A DNA stretch of 32,550 nucleotides from Saprospiraceae bacterium. Its GTDB lineage: Bacteria; Bacteroidota; Bacteroidia; Chitinophagales; Saprospiraceae. The notes under the pieces were generated by a model. It was not told where the DNA came from. It saw nothing but the letters and a program-made list of their open reading frames with translations, and ran no database searches. The position numbers were made by a program, and so were the translations under genes. The stretch lies in the NCBI GenBank assembly GCA_020848695.1, contig JADLHT010000032.1:1-32550 (forward strand), in the 5' to 3' direction. This document shows positions 23,898 to 32,550 of the stretch, piece by piece; within the stretch, counting starts at the first letter, position 1, and the number at the start of each line of letters is the position of its first letter.

Positions 23898-26800
23898 TAC
23901 TCAAATTTAATAACTGGTAATCCATCCACTATCTCTACCGTCTGCGTACTCACATGTATGATACTCAAAAGTAAGTCAAGGATATATCTTGGTTTGCCTT
24001 GCTCGGTGGACCAATCGTTGGGATTGTTGGTGATGCCTGAGTCTTTGTGGGTGGTGATTTGGTATCGCTCCATGATGCACTCTATGGCAGACTTGCCATT
24101 GACTTGATAGTCGTATGCTCGGTCTGGAATGCCTTCTATGGTGATCTGACTGTTGTAATAGATAATGGACTTGTCATCTACTTTTTTAGTCTTGCCGTCG
24201 ATGGTGACTTCTTTTTTGCCAAATCGCATTTTGTCCACTCGGTAATGTAGAAACTCCATCTCATCTTTATTGGCTTGTGATAAGGCTGATGAAACATTCA
24301 TAGGACTGATCATGGTGATGACATCAGGATGTGGCGGTACATCTTCATAATGCAGGTGTAACTCTGCTAACTCACGGCCTGCCTTGCTAAAATCCCAAAA
24401 CTGTTTGACATCTTCTACCAATGGTAGGCGTGGCAACATCTTCTTGAGATCATTGGCATAGGTCTCCCGGTAGGTGGGACTGTGCAGAAAGCCATAGACA
24501 TAATAAAAAATGTCTTCTTTGGTGACAGATTTGCCATATTGATCCACTGCCCTGCTGTGAATAAAGTCAGAGATAGCATCGTGGCGACGATATCTTAGGC
24601 TTAGATCTGTATTGAATAGATCCGCTTGGGTGGTGCTGATTTCTTCATAATAATATAGTGGAAAGCATTGTGTATCACCATTGAAATGTAGATTAGTAAT
24701 TTTATCAGAAATCAAAATGGAAATTGCATCGTTCGCACTAGGAGAGATACAAATTGTAATGTTGGATAAGTCATTTTGAGGATAAAAAATACTATTTACC
24801 CCAGGACTTTCAATAAAAGATTTCTCATTATATAAATTTTGCTTGGTGAAAGGTCTATAAAAACTAGATGAAATATAACTTGAATTAAAATTTGCAATTT
24901 TATTATTTGAAGCATCCTTTCTCAATGCCCGTGTCCAACTAATTTTAGTATTATTATTATCAATAAAATTTTCTATTTCAAGAGGTGGGGAATTGCTTTT
25001 TGCAATTGCAAATTTTAAAGTTTGATCATTATAAAAATCAATCATTGAAGACATTTTTAACTCAACAGTCTTTTTTGAAAAATTATAAACCCAGGCATCC
25101 CTATTTGTATTGAGGCCTATTCCATAAGTATTAAAGAAAGACTTAGTAGACGTATCAAACTTTTTCTCCGGTTCGATGGGAATATAATTATCAAAACCTT
25201 CATTGCGCATGCTGATCCAATCGCCTTCGGCATTGGGTGTAAGTTGACGAAGTGGTATATCGGGATTGGCAAAGGATTTAAATGTATCTATGATGTTGAG
25301 TTTTGTTTCGCGATCAAGATAGTCACCGATATCGTGGTAGTAGATGGTTGCTTTACTTACCTTGACATCAGGATTTTTTACCAATAATGTAATTGCTATC
25401 GGGGTACGTGAGCCGCTACCAAAAAGTTTACCGCCTTCTTTGCGACTGAGTTCGCCACTTGTACGCTGATTGCCCCGAAGATTGAATACATAGATGGAAG
25501 TAAATTCCCTTTCTAGAGATTTTCTAAATCCATCTGTGCTGTTGCCATCAAGCCATGCTCCATTGCTGATAAAACAAATGATGCCACCATCTTTGCCTAA
25601 TCGATCTGTACTCCATCTGAAGGCTTTGATGTAGGCATCGTATAAAGATTTGCTAAGACCCGCAGAAGATAGATGAGCATACGTCCTTGAAATATCGTTG
25701 TCTAATTTTTTGTATGATTGATTTTGAGCATTGTCATTGGCATTCTTTTGACCTATGGAATAAGGTGGATTGCCTATGATGATACGGAGTGGAGCTTTCT
25801 TTTGTCTCACTACCCGGTCAGAGTTTTGTGGAAACATTTCAGAAAAAAGTCTTTCGCCATCTTCGGTTTCACCAAGCTGAAAAGTGTCGGTAAGTACGAT
25901 ACCATCAAATGGGGTATATTTTTCTTTACCGATACCATCATCAGGATCAAGTGTCTGATCGTGGTAAGCATTCTCGATATTGACGGCTGCGATATAGTAA
26001 GCTAATAATACGATTTCGTTGGCATGAATCTCATGTAGGTATTTTCGCTCCAGGTCTTTTTCTTCAATTAAGCCACTTTGTATTAGTCGTGTGATGAATG
26101 TGCCTGTGCCTGTAAATGGGTCAAGGATGTGGATATTTTCATCACCTATGTTACGACCAAATTCTTTTTTCAAAACATCTGCCACACTTTGTATGATAAA
26201 ATCCACTGCTTCGACAGGAGTATATACGATACCGAGTTTTTCGACTAGTTTAGGGAAAGCAGTTTTAAAGAATTTGTCATACAGCTCTATGATGATATTT
26301 TGCTTACCTATGGCATTATCGATGCCTGATGCTCTCATTTTTACAGACTCATAAAATGACTGAAGGATTTCAGTATCTTTTTCTACTTCATCACCTTCGA
26401 GCAGATCGAGCATGTGTTGCATAGCTTGACTCATAGCATTGTTTTTCACAAAGCTGTACCCTTCGAATAAGGCATCAAAGACAGGCTTGGTAATAATATG
26501 CTGGCTAAGCATATCGATGGCTTCTTCTTTTGAGATAGAAGGGTTGATGTTTTTATGCAAACCTTTCATAAAATCTTCAAAAGCCTGATTGTGCTGTGGG
26601 TTGGTCTCGATGAGTTTGGTAATGCGCTCTATTTGTCTTTGGGCTATCTCAGCAACTGATTGTGCCCATTGCTCCCAATATCTGCGGTCACCTACTTTCT
26701 GCACCATACGAGCAAAGACCACATCTTGTAAATTATGGAACTGCATAGCCAATTGAGTAGCTACGTCGGATTTGCTTCCTTTTTGCTTTTGTACAGGATT

Positions 26801-28855
26801 GCCTTGATCGTCAAAGGTGGTTGGTGTGCCCCCGACCACGATTTGATTTGGACGTTTATTGTTGAGTTCAATCTTATTGATGGTAGCATTGAAGCGGTCA
26901 TCATGTGCTCTCAAAGCGTTGAGAACGGACCAAACGACTTTGTATCTTTCGTTGTCATCCAATGCCTGATCTGCTGCCATATCTGATGGTACTAAGATAG
27001 GTATGATGATATAGCCAAAGTTTTTGCCTTCGGATTTTCTCATGACTCTGCCTACACTCTGCACCACATCAACTTGTGAGTTGCGAGCTGACAAAAACAA
27101 AACGGCATCAAGCGATGGCACATCTACGCCTTCACTCAGGCAACGTACATTGGTCAAGACCCGACATTCGTTGGGTTTTGTTTCTTCTTTGAGCCATCGC
27201 ATCAGGGTGTCTCTATCTGTGGCATTCATGGTCCCGTCTATGTGTCGAGACTCTACCAACTGCATGTGCATCTGCTGATCGGATGGCAGCTGTTTGACAT
27301 AGGTATCAGAAGCCGCATTGAATGAATTGGTAATTTTTCTAGATGTGACTATACTCTGGCAGAATGCTACAGCTCGTCGCATAGGATCAGGATCTGTAGC
27401 TTTGATGATGCCTTCATCCCCTAATATTTGCTTGGATAAAGCATTGATGCAACCAATAAGTTTGGAAGCGTCGTCTGTATTGATTTCATTGTCCTGATCA
27501 GTAAGGATCTTTTGTACTGCAGGAGGTACGTCTTTTTCATTTAGGGTAAGGATAAGGACTTTATAATCTGTCAATAAATCCTTTTCAACAGCTTCACCAA
27601 AACCTATACGATACATCTCTTGACCATACATGGATTCGTCGTCCATGCTACACAAGATAGCTTCTGCTTTTGCGGCTTTGCTCTTGCTCTCAGCGTCATA
27701 GAGCCGCGGGGTAGCAGTCATATACACTCTTTTCTTAGCTTTGATAAAGTCGTTGTTATGCACTTTGGTAAATGCTCCTTCATCACTAGAAGACAACGCT
27801 ACACCTGTGGTACGGTGAGCTTCATCACAGATGATCAAATCAAACTGGGCAAATTGTGGATATTTATCACCGCAAACCTTTTGGGCTTTGGCTATAACTT
27901 CAATTGATTGATATGTGGAGAATACCACTTTTAGGCCTGATGGCTTGGTCTGGTCTAATATCTGAAACTGATGCATAATGGCATCCACATTGGTAGATGC
28001 AGGAAGTGCAAGGTCGATGACAGATGATGTATCAATGTCGTCTACTTGATCTCTTTTTTTTGTGATTTCTGGATCAGAGCAGATACATATCGCAGATATC
28101 GGCTCGATAGCATCAGCGTACCACTCATTGAGTGTTTGACCCAATAATGAAATAGAAGGAACTAAAAACAGGATAAAACCATTACCTTCGGTAAGTCTCT
28201 CAGCAAGGCGAAGCGAAGTGAAGGTCTTGCCCGTACCACAAGCCATGATGAGTTTGCCGCGATCTGCATTCATAAAATGGGTGTACGTATTCTCCACTGC
28301 TTGCGTCTGATGTGCACGCAATGTTTTTTTTGCTAAACGTGCATCAGTACCCGTAATGTCTTGTTCGAGTTTTTGCCAATCGATGGGTGCATCGTAAAGA
28401 TCATTTAGGTTAACACGAGATAGCGCAGGGCTTTGATTTTTGATTGCTTCCTGAGCATTAGCACTCCATTTATTGGTGGTGCTAATCCAGAGTCTATGAG
28501 AAAATTTTACTCTGTGACCGGTATTAATATCCTTAAAATCACGACCTGATGTAGTGATAAAACTATCTACAGCTGGTTTATCAATGCTGCTATCTTCTTG
28601 AAAACATTTGCACTGTATCGCCCAATATTCACCCGACGTAGTTAATGTAACTAAGTCGATGCCCGTATCATTGCCGCCAAAATCTTCTCTAGCTGGAAAC
28701 TCATTCCAAAGCCATACTTTTGAGAAAAGATTGGCATATCGAGGGTCTGTAAGAAGATAAGCCTTCATAAGGCGTTCAAATCTGGCACCCTTGTCTCTTT
28801 CAGAAAACGATATTGATCGATATTTGGAAAGTATGGTGTCGAAATAGTTATTCAT
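23897..28855 (-). CDS. Type ISP restriction-modification enzyme (1,652 aa)
   Basis: A single-chain restriction-modification enzyme like LlaBIII/LlaGI. An Mrr-like nuclease is at the N-terminus (D67 in GIDLV, QCK at 81-83). An SF2 translocase follows (Walker A ACGTGKT at 205-211, DEAH at 344-347). Then comes an N6-adenine methyltransferase (motif I DPFTGTGTF at 912-920, motif IV NPPY at 1029-1032) and a C-terminal target-recognition part. All motifs needed for cutting, translocation and methylation are present, so it looks functional. It lies 18 bp after a small XRE-type regulator and is coupled to the AlbA_2 gene. The C-terminal third (about 1300-1480) is lower in GC than the rest, as expected for exchangeable recognition domains. 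Confidence 0.95.
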   Translation of the reverse strand: MNNYFDTILSKYRSISFSERDKGARFERLMKAYLLTDPRYANLFSKVWLWNEFPAREDFGGNDTGIDLVTLTTSGEYWAIQCKCFQEDSSIDKPAVDSFITTSGRDFKDINTGHRVKFSHRLWISTTNKWSANAQEAIKNQSPALSRVNLNDLYDAPIDWQKLEQDITGTDARLAKKTLRAHQTQAVENTYTHFMNADRGKLIMACGTGKTFTSLRLAERLTEGNGFILFLVPSISLLGQTLNEWYADAIEPISAICICSDPEITKKRDQVDDIDTSSVIDLALPASTNVDAIMHQFQILDQTKPSGLKVVFSTYQSIEVIAKAQKVCGDKYPQFAQFDLIICDEAHRTTGVALSSSDEGAFTKVHNNDFIKAKKRVYMTATPRLYDAESKSKAAKAEAILCSMDDESMYGQEMYRIGFGEAVEKDLLTDYKVLILTLNEKDVPPAVQKILTDQDNEINTDDASKLIGCINALSKQILGDEGIIKATDPDPMRRAVAFCQSIVTSRKITNSFNAASDTYVKQLPSDQQMHMQLVESRHIDGTMNATDRDTLMRWLKEETKPNECRVLTNVRCLSEGVDVPSLDAVLFLSARNSQVDVVQSVGRVMRKSEGKNFGYIIIPILVPSDMAADQALDDNERYKVVWSVLNALRAHDDRFNATINKIELNNKRPNQIVVGGTPTTFDDQGNPVQKQKGSKSDVATQLAMQFHNLQDVVFARMVQKVGDRRYWEQWAQSVAEIAQRQIERITKLIETNPQHNQAFEDFMKGLHKNINPSISKEEAIDMLSQHIITKPVFDALFEGYSFVKNNAMSQAMQHMLDLLEGDEVEKDTEILQSFYESVKMRASGIDNAIGKQNIIIELYDKFFKTAFPKLVEKLGIVYTPVEAVDFIIQSVADVLKKEFGRNIGDENIHILDPFTGTGTFITRLIQSGLIEEKDLERKYLHEIHANEIVLLAYYIAAVNIENAYHDQTLDPDDGIGKEKYTPFDGIVLTDTFQLGETEDGERLFSEMFPQNSDRVVRQKKAPLRIIIGNPPYSIGQKNANDNAQNQSYKKLDNDISRTYAHLSSAGLSKSLYDAYIKAFRWSTDRLGKDGGIICFISNGAWLDGNSTDGFRKSLEREFTSIYVFNLRGNQRTSGELSRKEGGKLFGSGSRTPIAITLLVKNPDVKVSKATIYYHDIGDYLDRETKLNIIDTFKSFANPDIPLRQLTPNAEGDWISMRNEGFDNYIPIEPEKKFDTSTKSFFNTYGIGLNTNRDAWVYNFSKKTVELKMSSMIDFYNDQTLKFAIAKSNSPPLEIENFIDNNNTKISWTRALRKDASNNKIANFNSSYISSSFYRPFTKQNLYNEKSFIESPGVNSIFYPQNDLSNITICISPSANDAISILISDKITNLHFNGDTQCFPLYYYEEISTTQADLFNTDLSLRYRRHDAISDFIHSRAVDQYGKSVTKEDIFYYVYGFLHSPTYRETYANDLKKMLPRLPLVEDVKQFWDFSKAGRELAELHLHYEDVPPHPDVITMISPMNVSSALSQANKDEMEFLHYRVDKMRFGKKEVTIDGKTKKVDDKSIIYYNSQITIEGIPDRAYDYQVNGKSAIECIMERYQITTHKDSGITNNPNDWSTEQGKPRYILDLLLSIIHVSTQTVEIVDGLPVIKFE

Positions 28856-28873
28856 TATTGATTTTAAATCGGA

Positions 28874-29173
28874 TTAGAAAAATGATAGGAGATCTTTTTT
28901 GGTCAAATCAAGTGCTTGAATAGCTTCTTTTTTGTCATCAAAAACAGTAAGAAATGATGCTATCTGGTCAGATGCCCAAAATAGCTGCAAGTCAGCTTTA
29001 GGCACATTTAAAATCTCACTGAAAAGCGGTAAATGTTCCATTCGGGCTATTCGTTCGCCACGCTCTAACTTTGAGAGATAAGCCACATCCATGTCGAGCT
29101 TAGCAGCAAGCTGACGAAGTAAAAGGTTGTTTTCTTCACGTTTTAGTCTGATAAAAGTGCCTAATTTGTTCAT
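28874..29173 (-). CDS. XRE-family regulator, probable restriction-modification controller
   Basis: A 99-residue protein with an N-terminal helix-turn-helix of the XRE/Cro type (GTFIRLKREENNLLLRQLAAKLDMDVAYLSKLERGER, about residues 5-41). It precedes the type ISP gene by 18 bp in the same direction. A palindrome overlapping its own promoter suggests autoregulation, as in controller (C) proteins that delay restriction until the host is methylated. It might also control the downstream AlbA_2 and Argonaute genes. Confidence 0.9.
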   Translation of the reverse strand: MNKLGTFIRLKREENNLLLRQLAAKLDMDVAYLSKLERGERIARMEHLPLFSEILNVPKADLQLFWASDQIASFLTVFDDKKEAIQALDLTKKDLLSFF

Positions 29174-29187
29174 TTGTATAAAAATGA

Positions 29188-29206
29188 TTTGTCATAAAGT
29201 GACAAA
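29188..29206. promoter_or_regulatory. Palindromic operator TTTGTCATAAAGTGACAAA
   Basis: TTTGTCA and TGACAAA form a perfect 7 bp inverted repeat with a 5 bp spacer, 15 bp before the regulator's ATG. It overlaps the -7 box, so binding would block transcription of the operon. The regulator at 28874-29173 is the obvious ligand. Confidence 0.7.
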
Positions 29207-29210
29207 AGTA
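29203..29210 (-). promoter_or_regulatory. -7 promoter box TACTTTTG for the defence operon
   Basis: TACTTTTG on the minus strand fits TAnnTTTG, 29 nt upstream of ATG 29173, and shares 4 bases with the palindromic operator. It would drive the regulator, the ISP enzyme, the AlbA_2 protein and the Argonaute. Confidence 0.6.
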
Positions 29211-29277
29211 GTAATTTTGTTGCTATTTTAAATTATATTTTTTCGTAATATTTATTTCACTTATAAAATGGTTTGTA

Positions 29278-30360
29278 TTGGAAAAGAAAAAAGGATTTTA
29301 TGAAGTAGGCTTTAAAGGAGAAACGGTTGCAAAAGTGCCTATTGGTGGGACTAATTCAGAAATTGATCCTGATCATAAATATATAGTTGCAACAAACTCT
29401 TATTATGGAGAAAATAAAGATCATGTGATTTTCCATATATTAGATGAATATTGTGGTAATATTAAGAATAATAGAAAGAAATGGAAAACAGATATAAAGC
29501 CTTATTTCTGTACGTTCACAGGGAAAGATAATAAATGGAAAAGTCATGCTATAAATTTTCATATTCTAAAAAGGTATATTCATAAGCACAATCATTTTTA
29601 TTTCAAAGATTTTGATTTTCCTAATTATAATTGTGATTGGTTAGATTACAGTATAGATATGACTCTTAATTTTATGCATAAAGATGGAATTGGTGTACAA
29701 GACTTTTCAAGAAAACAATTTTTTGGAATTAATATATTTCCACAACTAGAAAGAGAGGGGCATATAATATCAACCTTCTTACCACAGCTTACGATGAGAG
29801 TGGTAAGAAAAAGAAATTATCTAATAGAAAATTCAAACTTAGTATTGACGATTGATTGGTTGCTTGATTTTAAAGATTTGATAAATGATTCTATTTCTCT
29901 CATTGATATATTCTTAATGCAATTTTATACCAAATCACAATTTGCACCTTTAAAATCATGGAATTTTGATGAAACTATTGTTGGGTCTAAATTCAATAGG
30001 AGGATAGATGACAAATTGAAATGGATAAGGCTAATAACTGGAAAAAACTTAAACATTGAAAACGAAAAGAAAGATTTTACAATTATTAGAGAACTTAGAA
30101 ACCATTTAAATCACTTTGATCCACCATCATTTTGTGCATCTCTTGAAGAGATAGCTGAATGGATGAATATGATATTATCAGTATCTACTATATTATTTAA
30201 AATGCGAAAATGTACTGAGTCAGTTTTATCTGAGGAATTAATGACCTTAATGGTCCAACCGATAGTCAAATTTGATCCACAAAAAGTTTTTAGCGATAGA
30301 TACCCACAACCTAAAGCAATGTCTGGGTACACTACGTCGATATGGAAAAATCCTATTTAA
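29278..30360 (+). CDS. Hypothetical protein with HEPN-like motif (360 aa)
   Basis: I do not recognise the full-length protein. The C-terminal third is helical and contains RELRNHLNHFDPP, where R274-N275-x3-H279 matches the RNxxxH motif of HEPN ribonucleases and related Apea-like proteins. The N-terminal part is rich in aromatic residues and probably globular. No ATG precedes codon 127 in this frame, so TTG 29278 is the likely start; a nearby ATG at 29268 is out of frame and opens only 11 codons. It is divergent from the defence operon and convergent, with a 3 bp gap, with the VirE-N/DUF3987 gene. A role as an RNA-cleaving effector is possible but unproven. Confidence 0.65.
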   Translation: MEKKKGFYEVGFKGETVAKVPIGGTNSEIDPDHKYIVATNSYYGENKDHVIFHILDEYCGNIKNNRKKWKTDIKPYFCTFTGKDNKWKSHAINFHILKRYIHKHNHFYFKDFDFPNYNCDWLDYSIDMTLNFMHKDGIGVQDFSRKQFFGINIFPQLEREGHIISTFLPQLTMRVVRKRNYLIENSNLVLTIDWLLDFKDLINDSISLIDIFLMQFYTKSQFAPLKSWNFDETIVGSKFNRRIDDKLKWIRLITGKNLNIENEKKDFTIIRELRNHLNHFDPPSFCASLEEIAEWMNMILSVSTILFKMRKCTESVLSEELMTLMVQPIVKFDPQKVFSDRYPQPKAMSGYTTSIWKNPI

Positions 30361-30363
30361 AAA

Positions 30364-32550
30364 TTAGAGTTTTTTATAATGACCTGCTTTTATCTTTTCC
30401 AATTTAATACCTAATGCGTTTTTTAGTAATGAATCTATCGTCCTATCAGCCAAACCAAGTGGCTTACCAATCTCGATGGCTTGTTGTCGCGTAAACTCTT
30501 GGGGCAATTGCTCGAAAAAGTCAGATTTTGCCTTGCTTGAATTGGTAAAAGGTTGCTGGTTATTTTGATTTGGGAGATTATTGTACATGAGTAAGCTATG
30601 AGCTAGAAAAGTTTCGCACAAAATAAGTGATGTGTTAAAATCAAGGTCTTGACATTTGAGTTGCGTTTTTAGCTCTGCGGTGTCACATTTTCTTAATGCA
30701 GATAGAATCATTGCTATACGAAAACAAACTAAACCTAAACGAAACACAACCGCAGATGCATCATCCCCATTAAAAACTGCTACATCCTGGAGGTATTGAG
30801 AAAAAGTAGCATTAAGTTTTGCCCATTGATCGTGGGTCAATGAAAACTCAGTAGGATCAATAGAAAGAAAATCAATACCATTCAGGACCATTGTGGATAG
30901 ATTGTCAAAATGGTCGTTTAAAACTATATTTGATGCTGAGACGGAAGGGTCAAGCCAAACCACTTCATTCTTGAATGCATAAAAAAGAAAGCGAGAGAAT
31001 AGACCATCTTCCGCTGATGCTATTAGTCGTGGCACCTGTGCTGGTGTCCCTGATAGACAAACTGCCAGCTTTGGTTCTTTGATCTCAATGTATTCATTAT
31101 TTGTTTTTCTTGAGAAAGCATACTTTTCATGGTGGAATGCTGCTCGAAGCACCGGAGAATAATCACCCCAATCTTGTTTTTTAGCCCCACTCATGGCATC
31201 TGCTTCGGTTTCACAAATGATGCCTTCGCCACCATTGTTTTGTAAGTGTTCAATCATTCGTGATGCAGAACTATCAGCAGGAATAAAAACTATGCGGAAT
31301 TTAGGTTCTTGTGGTTTCTCTGGTTGTGGATCATTTTTGTGCTTTGTTCTACATTCAGACTTAAATGACTCAAAATCAATATTAAACTCAGCTTGTGCAT
31401 CACGACTGGCTTTTAAAACTCTTTCGTGGTATTTGTCGGCTAATCGTTTAGCATTTTTAAGAACACCTTTACCACTGGCAGCTGGTGCAATCACAAATGT
31501 ATATAGATGTGGATACACTCTCTCGCCATGATAAATACCTGACACTCCTGGCAAACAACCACTTAAAATAGATAATGCACTGATGAGAAATACATCTTTA
31601 CGACGTGAATCATTAAAAGCGGAACAACCTGCTCGAAGTACGTCAGGAAGTGAATCAAAAATGTGATCAGGAATTGCTGGGGTGGACTTTAAGTAATCTT
31701 CATCATCAATTGGCTTCTCTATAGACTCCTTCTTGTTAATATCAGACTTTGAATAATTTGCATACTTTGCATGTTCAGCAAAGTGATTTGTGTAGGCACT
31801 TTTTACAGATGCTCTAATTTCAGAATGTTTTAGATCAAACTTCTGGATACATAAATCTTCACAATCTAGCTGGGAAATGCCTGATCTATTGCAATTGGAA
31901 GCCAATTGATAAATGTAGTTATTTCGATTTCCTTCGGAATAAGAAACCTTGTTATTCGTAAATTCAATCATCTGATTGAATTTGAAGTCAAGACTAAGAT
32001 TTGCAGGTGGTGGTAATTCCTTTGCCGGCTGGATAGGTAGTAAGGGATTTGGATATTGAATTGGCTTGTCCGAAAAAGGAAGATCAACTATGAATCTTTT
32101 ATTCTCTATGGTCCTAAGTGAATTAGGATCAAAACTAACGAAACAAAGTCTGGTAATGTCTTTGCACTTTGCATCCGCAACAATACAAAGCGCCTTCTCA
32201 TAATATTCTTTAACTTGCTGATAAGCTATATCATGGTGTTCCATGGATGTATTCACTTCTACGAAAACTTTGAGACCATTGCCGCTTGGACTTATAAAAC
32301 ATAGATGGGTGTATGATATTTCCCCAATCTTTTGTTTTAACGATGGAATGTCATTTTCATCTAATTTATCAAAGTCAAGGTGTACGAATCCACTGTACAT
32401 ATCGAGATTGTCTAATGTTCGCCTATTGATGAAAGTACCGGAAGGAGTGAAAGCGGGAAGAGACTTCTTCAACCGCTCTGCTTCTTCCTTATTAGACGAT
32501 AAGGCATTTCTGTACTGTTCTACTTGGGTCTTATACTTGCCATTAATAAT
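30364..32550 (-). CDS. VirE N-terminal / DUF3987 protein, 5' end outside window
   Basis: The frame stays open to the window edge, so the start lies beyond 32550; the TTG at 32472 is not the true start. The N-terminal part matches the VirE-N/BT4734-like domain of Bacteroidota mobile elements (LKKSLPAFTPSGTF, GFVHLDFDKL, ISPSGNGLKVFVEV). A DUF3987 region follows (LPDVLRAGCSAFNDSRRKDVFLISALSILSGCLPGV, then a phosphate-loop-like IAPAASGKG), which looks like a degraded helicase or primase-type ATPase. Such proteins are common on phage- and plasmid-derived islands and are thought to act in DNA replication of the element. It suggests that the defence operon sits next to mobile-element genes. Confidence 0.88.
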   Translation of the reverse strand: MINGKYKTQVEQYRNALSSNKEEAERLKKSLPAFTPSGTFINRRTLDNLDMYSGFVHLDFDKLDENDIPSLKQKIGEISYTHLCFISPSGNGLKVFVEVNTSMEHHDIAYQQVKEYYEKALCIVADAKCKDITRLCFVSFDPNSLRTIENKRFIVDLPFSDKPIQYPNPLLPIQPAKELPPPANLSLDFKFNQMIEFTNNKVSYSEGNRNNYIYQLASNCNRSGISQLDCEDLCIQKFDLKHSEIRASVKSAYTNHFAEHAKYANYSKSDINKKESIEKPIDDEDYLKSTPAIPDHIFDSLPDVLRAGCSAFNDSRRKDVFLISALSILSGCLPGVSGIYHGERVYPHLYTFVIAPAASGKGVLKNAKRLADKYHERVLKASRDAQAEFNIDFESFKSECRTKHKNDPQPEKPQEPKFRIVFIPADSSASRMIEHLQNNGGEGIICETEADAMSGAKKQDWGDYSPVLRAAFHHEKYAFSRKTNNEYIEIKEPKLAVCLSGTPAQVPRLIASAEDGLFSRFLFYAFKNEVVWLDPSVSASNIVLNDHFDNLSTMVLNGIDFLSIDPTEFSLTHDQWAKLNATFSQYLQDVAVFNGDDASAVVFRLGLVCFRIAMILSALRKCDTAELKTQLKCQDLDFNTSLILCETFLAHSLLMYNNLPNQNNQQPFTNSSKAKSDFFEQLPQEFTRQQAIEIGKPLGLADRTIDSLLKNALGIKLEKIKAGHYKKL

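Noticed and set aside
24047-27907. Several plus-strand frames of 67-95 residues
   Set aside because: They are antisense shadows of the type ISP gene, whose motifs are continuous on the minus strand.
32470-32472. TTG as start of the VirE-N/DUF3987 gene
   Set aside because: The frame continues upstream with protein-like sequence to the window edge, and the family's N-terminal region needs those residues.

Overview
The window looks like a low-GC accessory region from a member of the Bacteroidota. It carries families typical of that phylum: a DUF6266-like protein, a VirE-N/DUF3987 protein and a GH3-type enzyme. Several genes also have Bacteroidota-type -7 promoter boxes (TAnnTTTG). No rRNA, tRNA or CRISPR array was seen. 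I cannot name the species.

Layout, left to right. Bases 1-190 are non-coding, with direct repeats and a strong hairpin. Next is a small membrane protein (193-753, -). Then comes a very large gene on the minus strand (854-9260): an Hsp90/sacsin-type ATPase fused to an SF1 helicase. It is cut in two by a complete 2,603 bp IS21-family element (1652-4254; istA, istB, 5 bp target duplication ATTGC). Joining the two gene parts across the duplication restores the reading frame, giving about 1,932 codons, with one extra in-frame amber codon. A 102-residue conserved protein (9305-9613, -) sits just upstream of it.

From 9.6 to 14.9 kb there are short genes separated by repeat-rich spacers. They are a 62-residue protein, a staphylococcal-nuclease-like protein, a DUF6266 protein, a GGCT-like protein, two paralogous 77-residue proteins and an EEP-family nuclease or phosphatase. 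Each 77-residue gene is preceded by a copy of a 66-69 bp foldable module. The outer arms of the two modules are identical but their central hairpins differ completely. From 14.05 to 14.9 kb there is no convincing gene, only inverted repeats.

From 14.9 to 19.8 kb lies a compact plus-strand cluster, largely of secreted or membrane proteins: an alpha/beta hydrolase, a secreted protein, a HExxH lipoprotein, a GH3-type acyl-adenylating enzyme, a CxxCxGxG zinc-finger lipoprotein, a possible ADP-ribosyltransferase-like small protein and a membrane protein. I do not recognise this set as a described system.

From 29.2 down to 19.8 kb (minus strand) lies a defence operon. It encodes an XRE-type controller, a type ISP restriction-modification enzyme (nuclease, helicase and methyltransferase in one chain), an AlbA_2/HATPase protein, a possible 77-residue small protein and a prokaryotic Argonaute whose PIWI active site looks degenerate. 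Coupled start/stop overlaps and a palindromic operator over the promoter support a single transcription unit. This combination is the best candidate for an unusual immune system here. At the right end are a possible HEPN-domain protein (29278-30360, +) and a VirE-N/DUF3987 protein that runs off the window.
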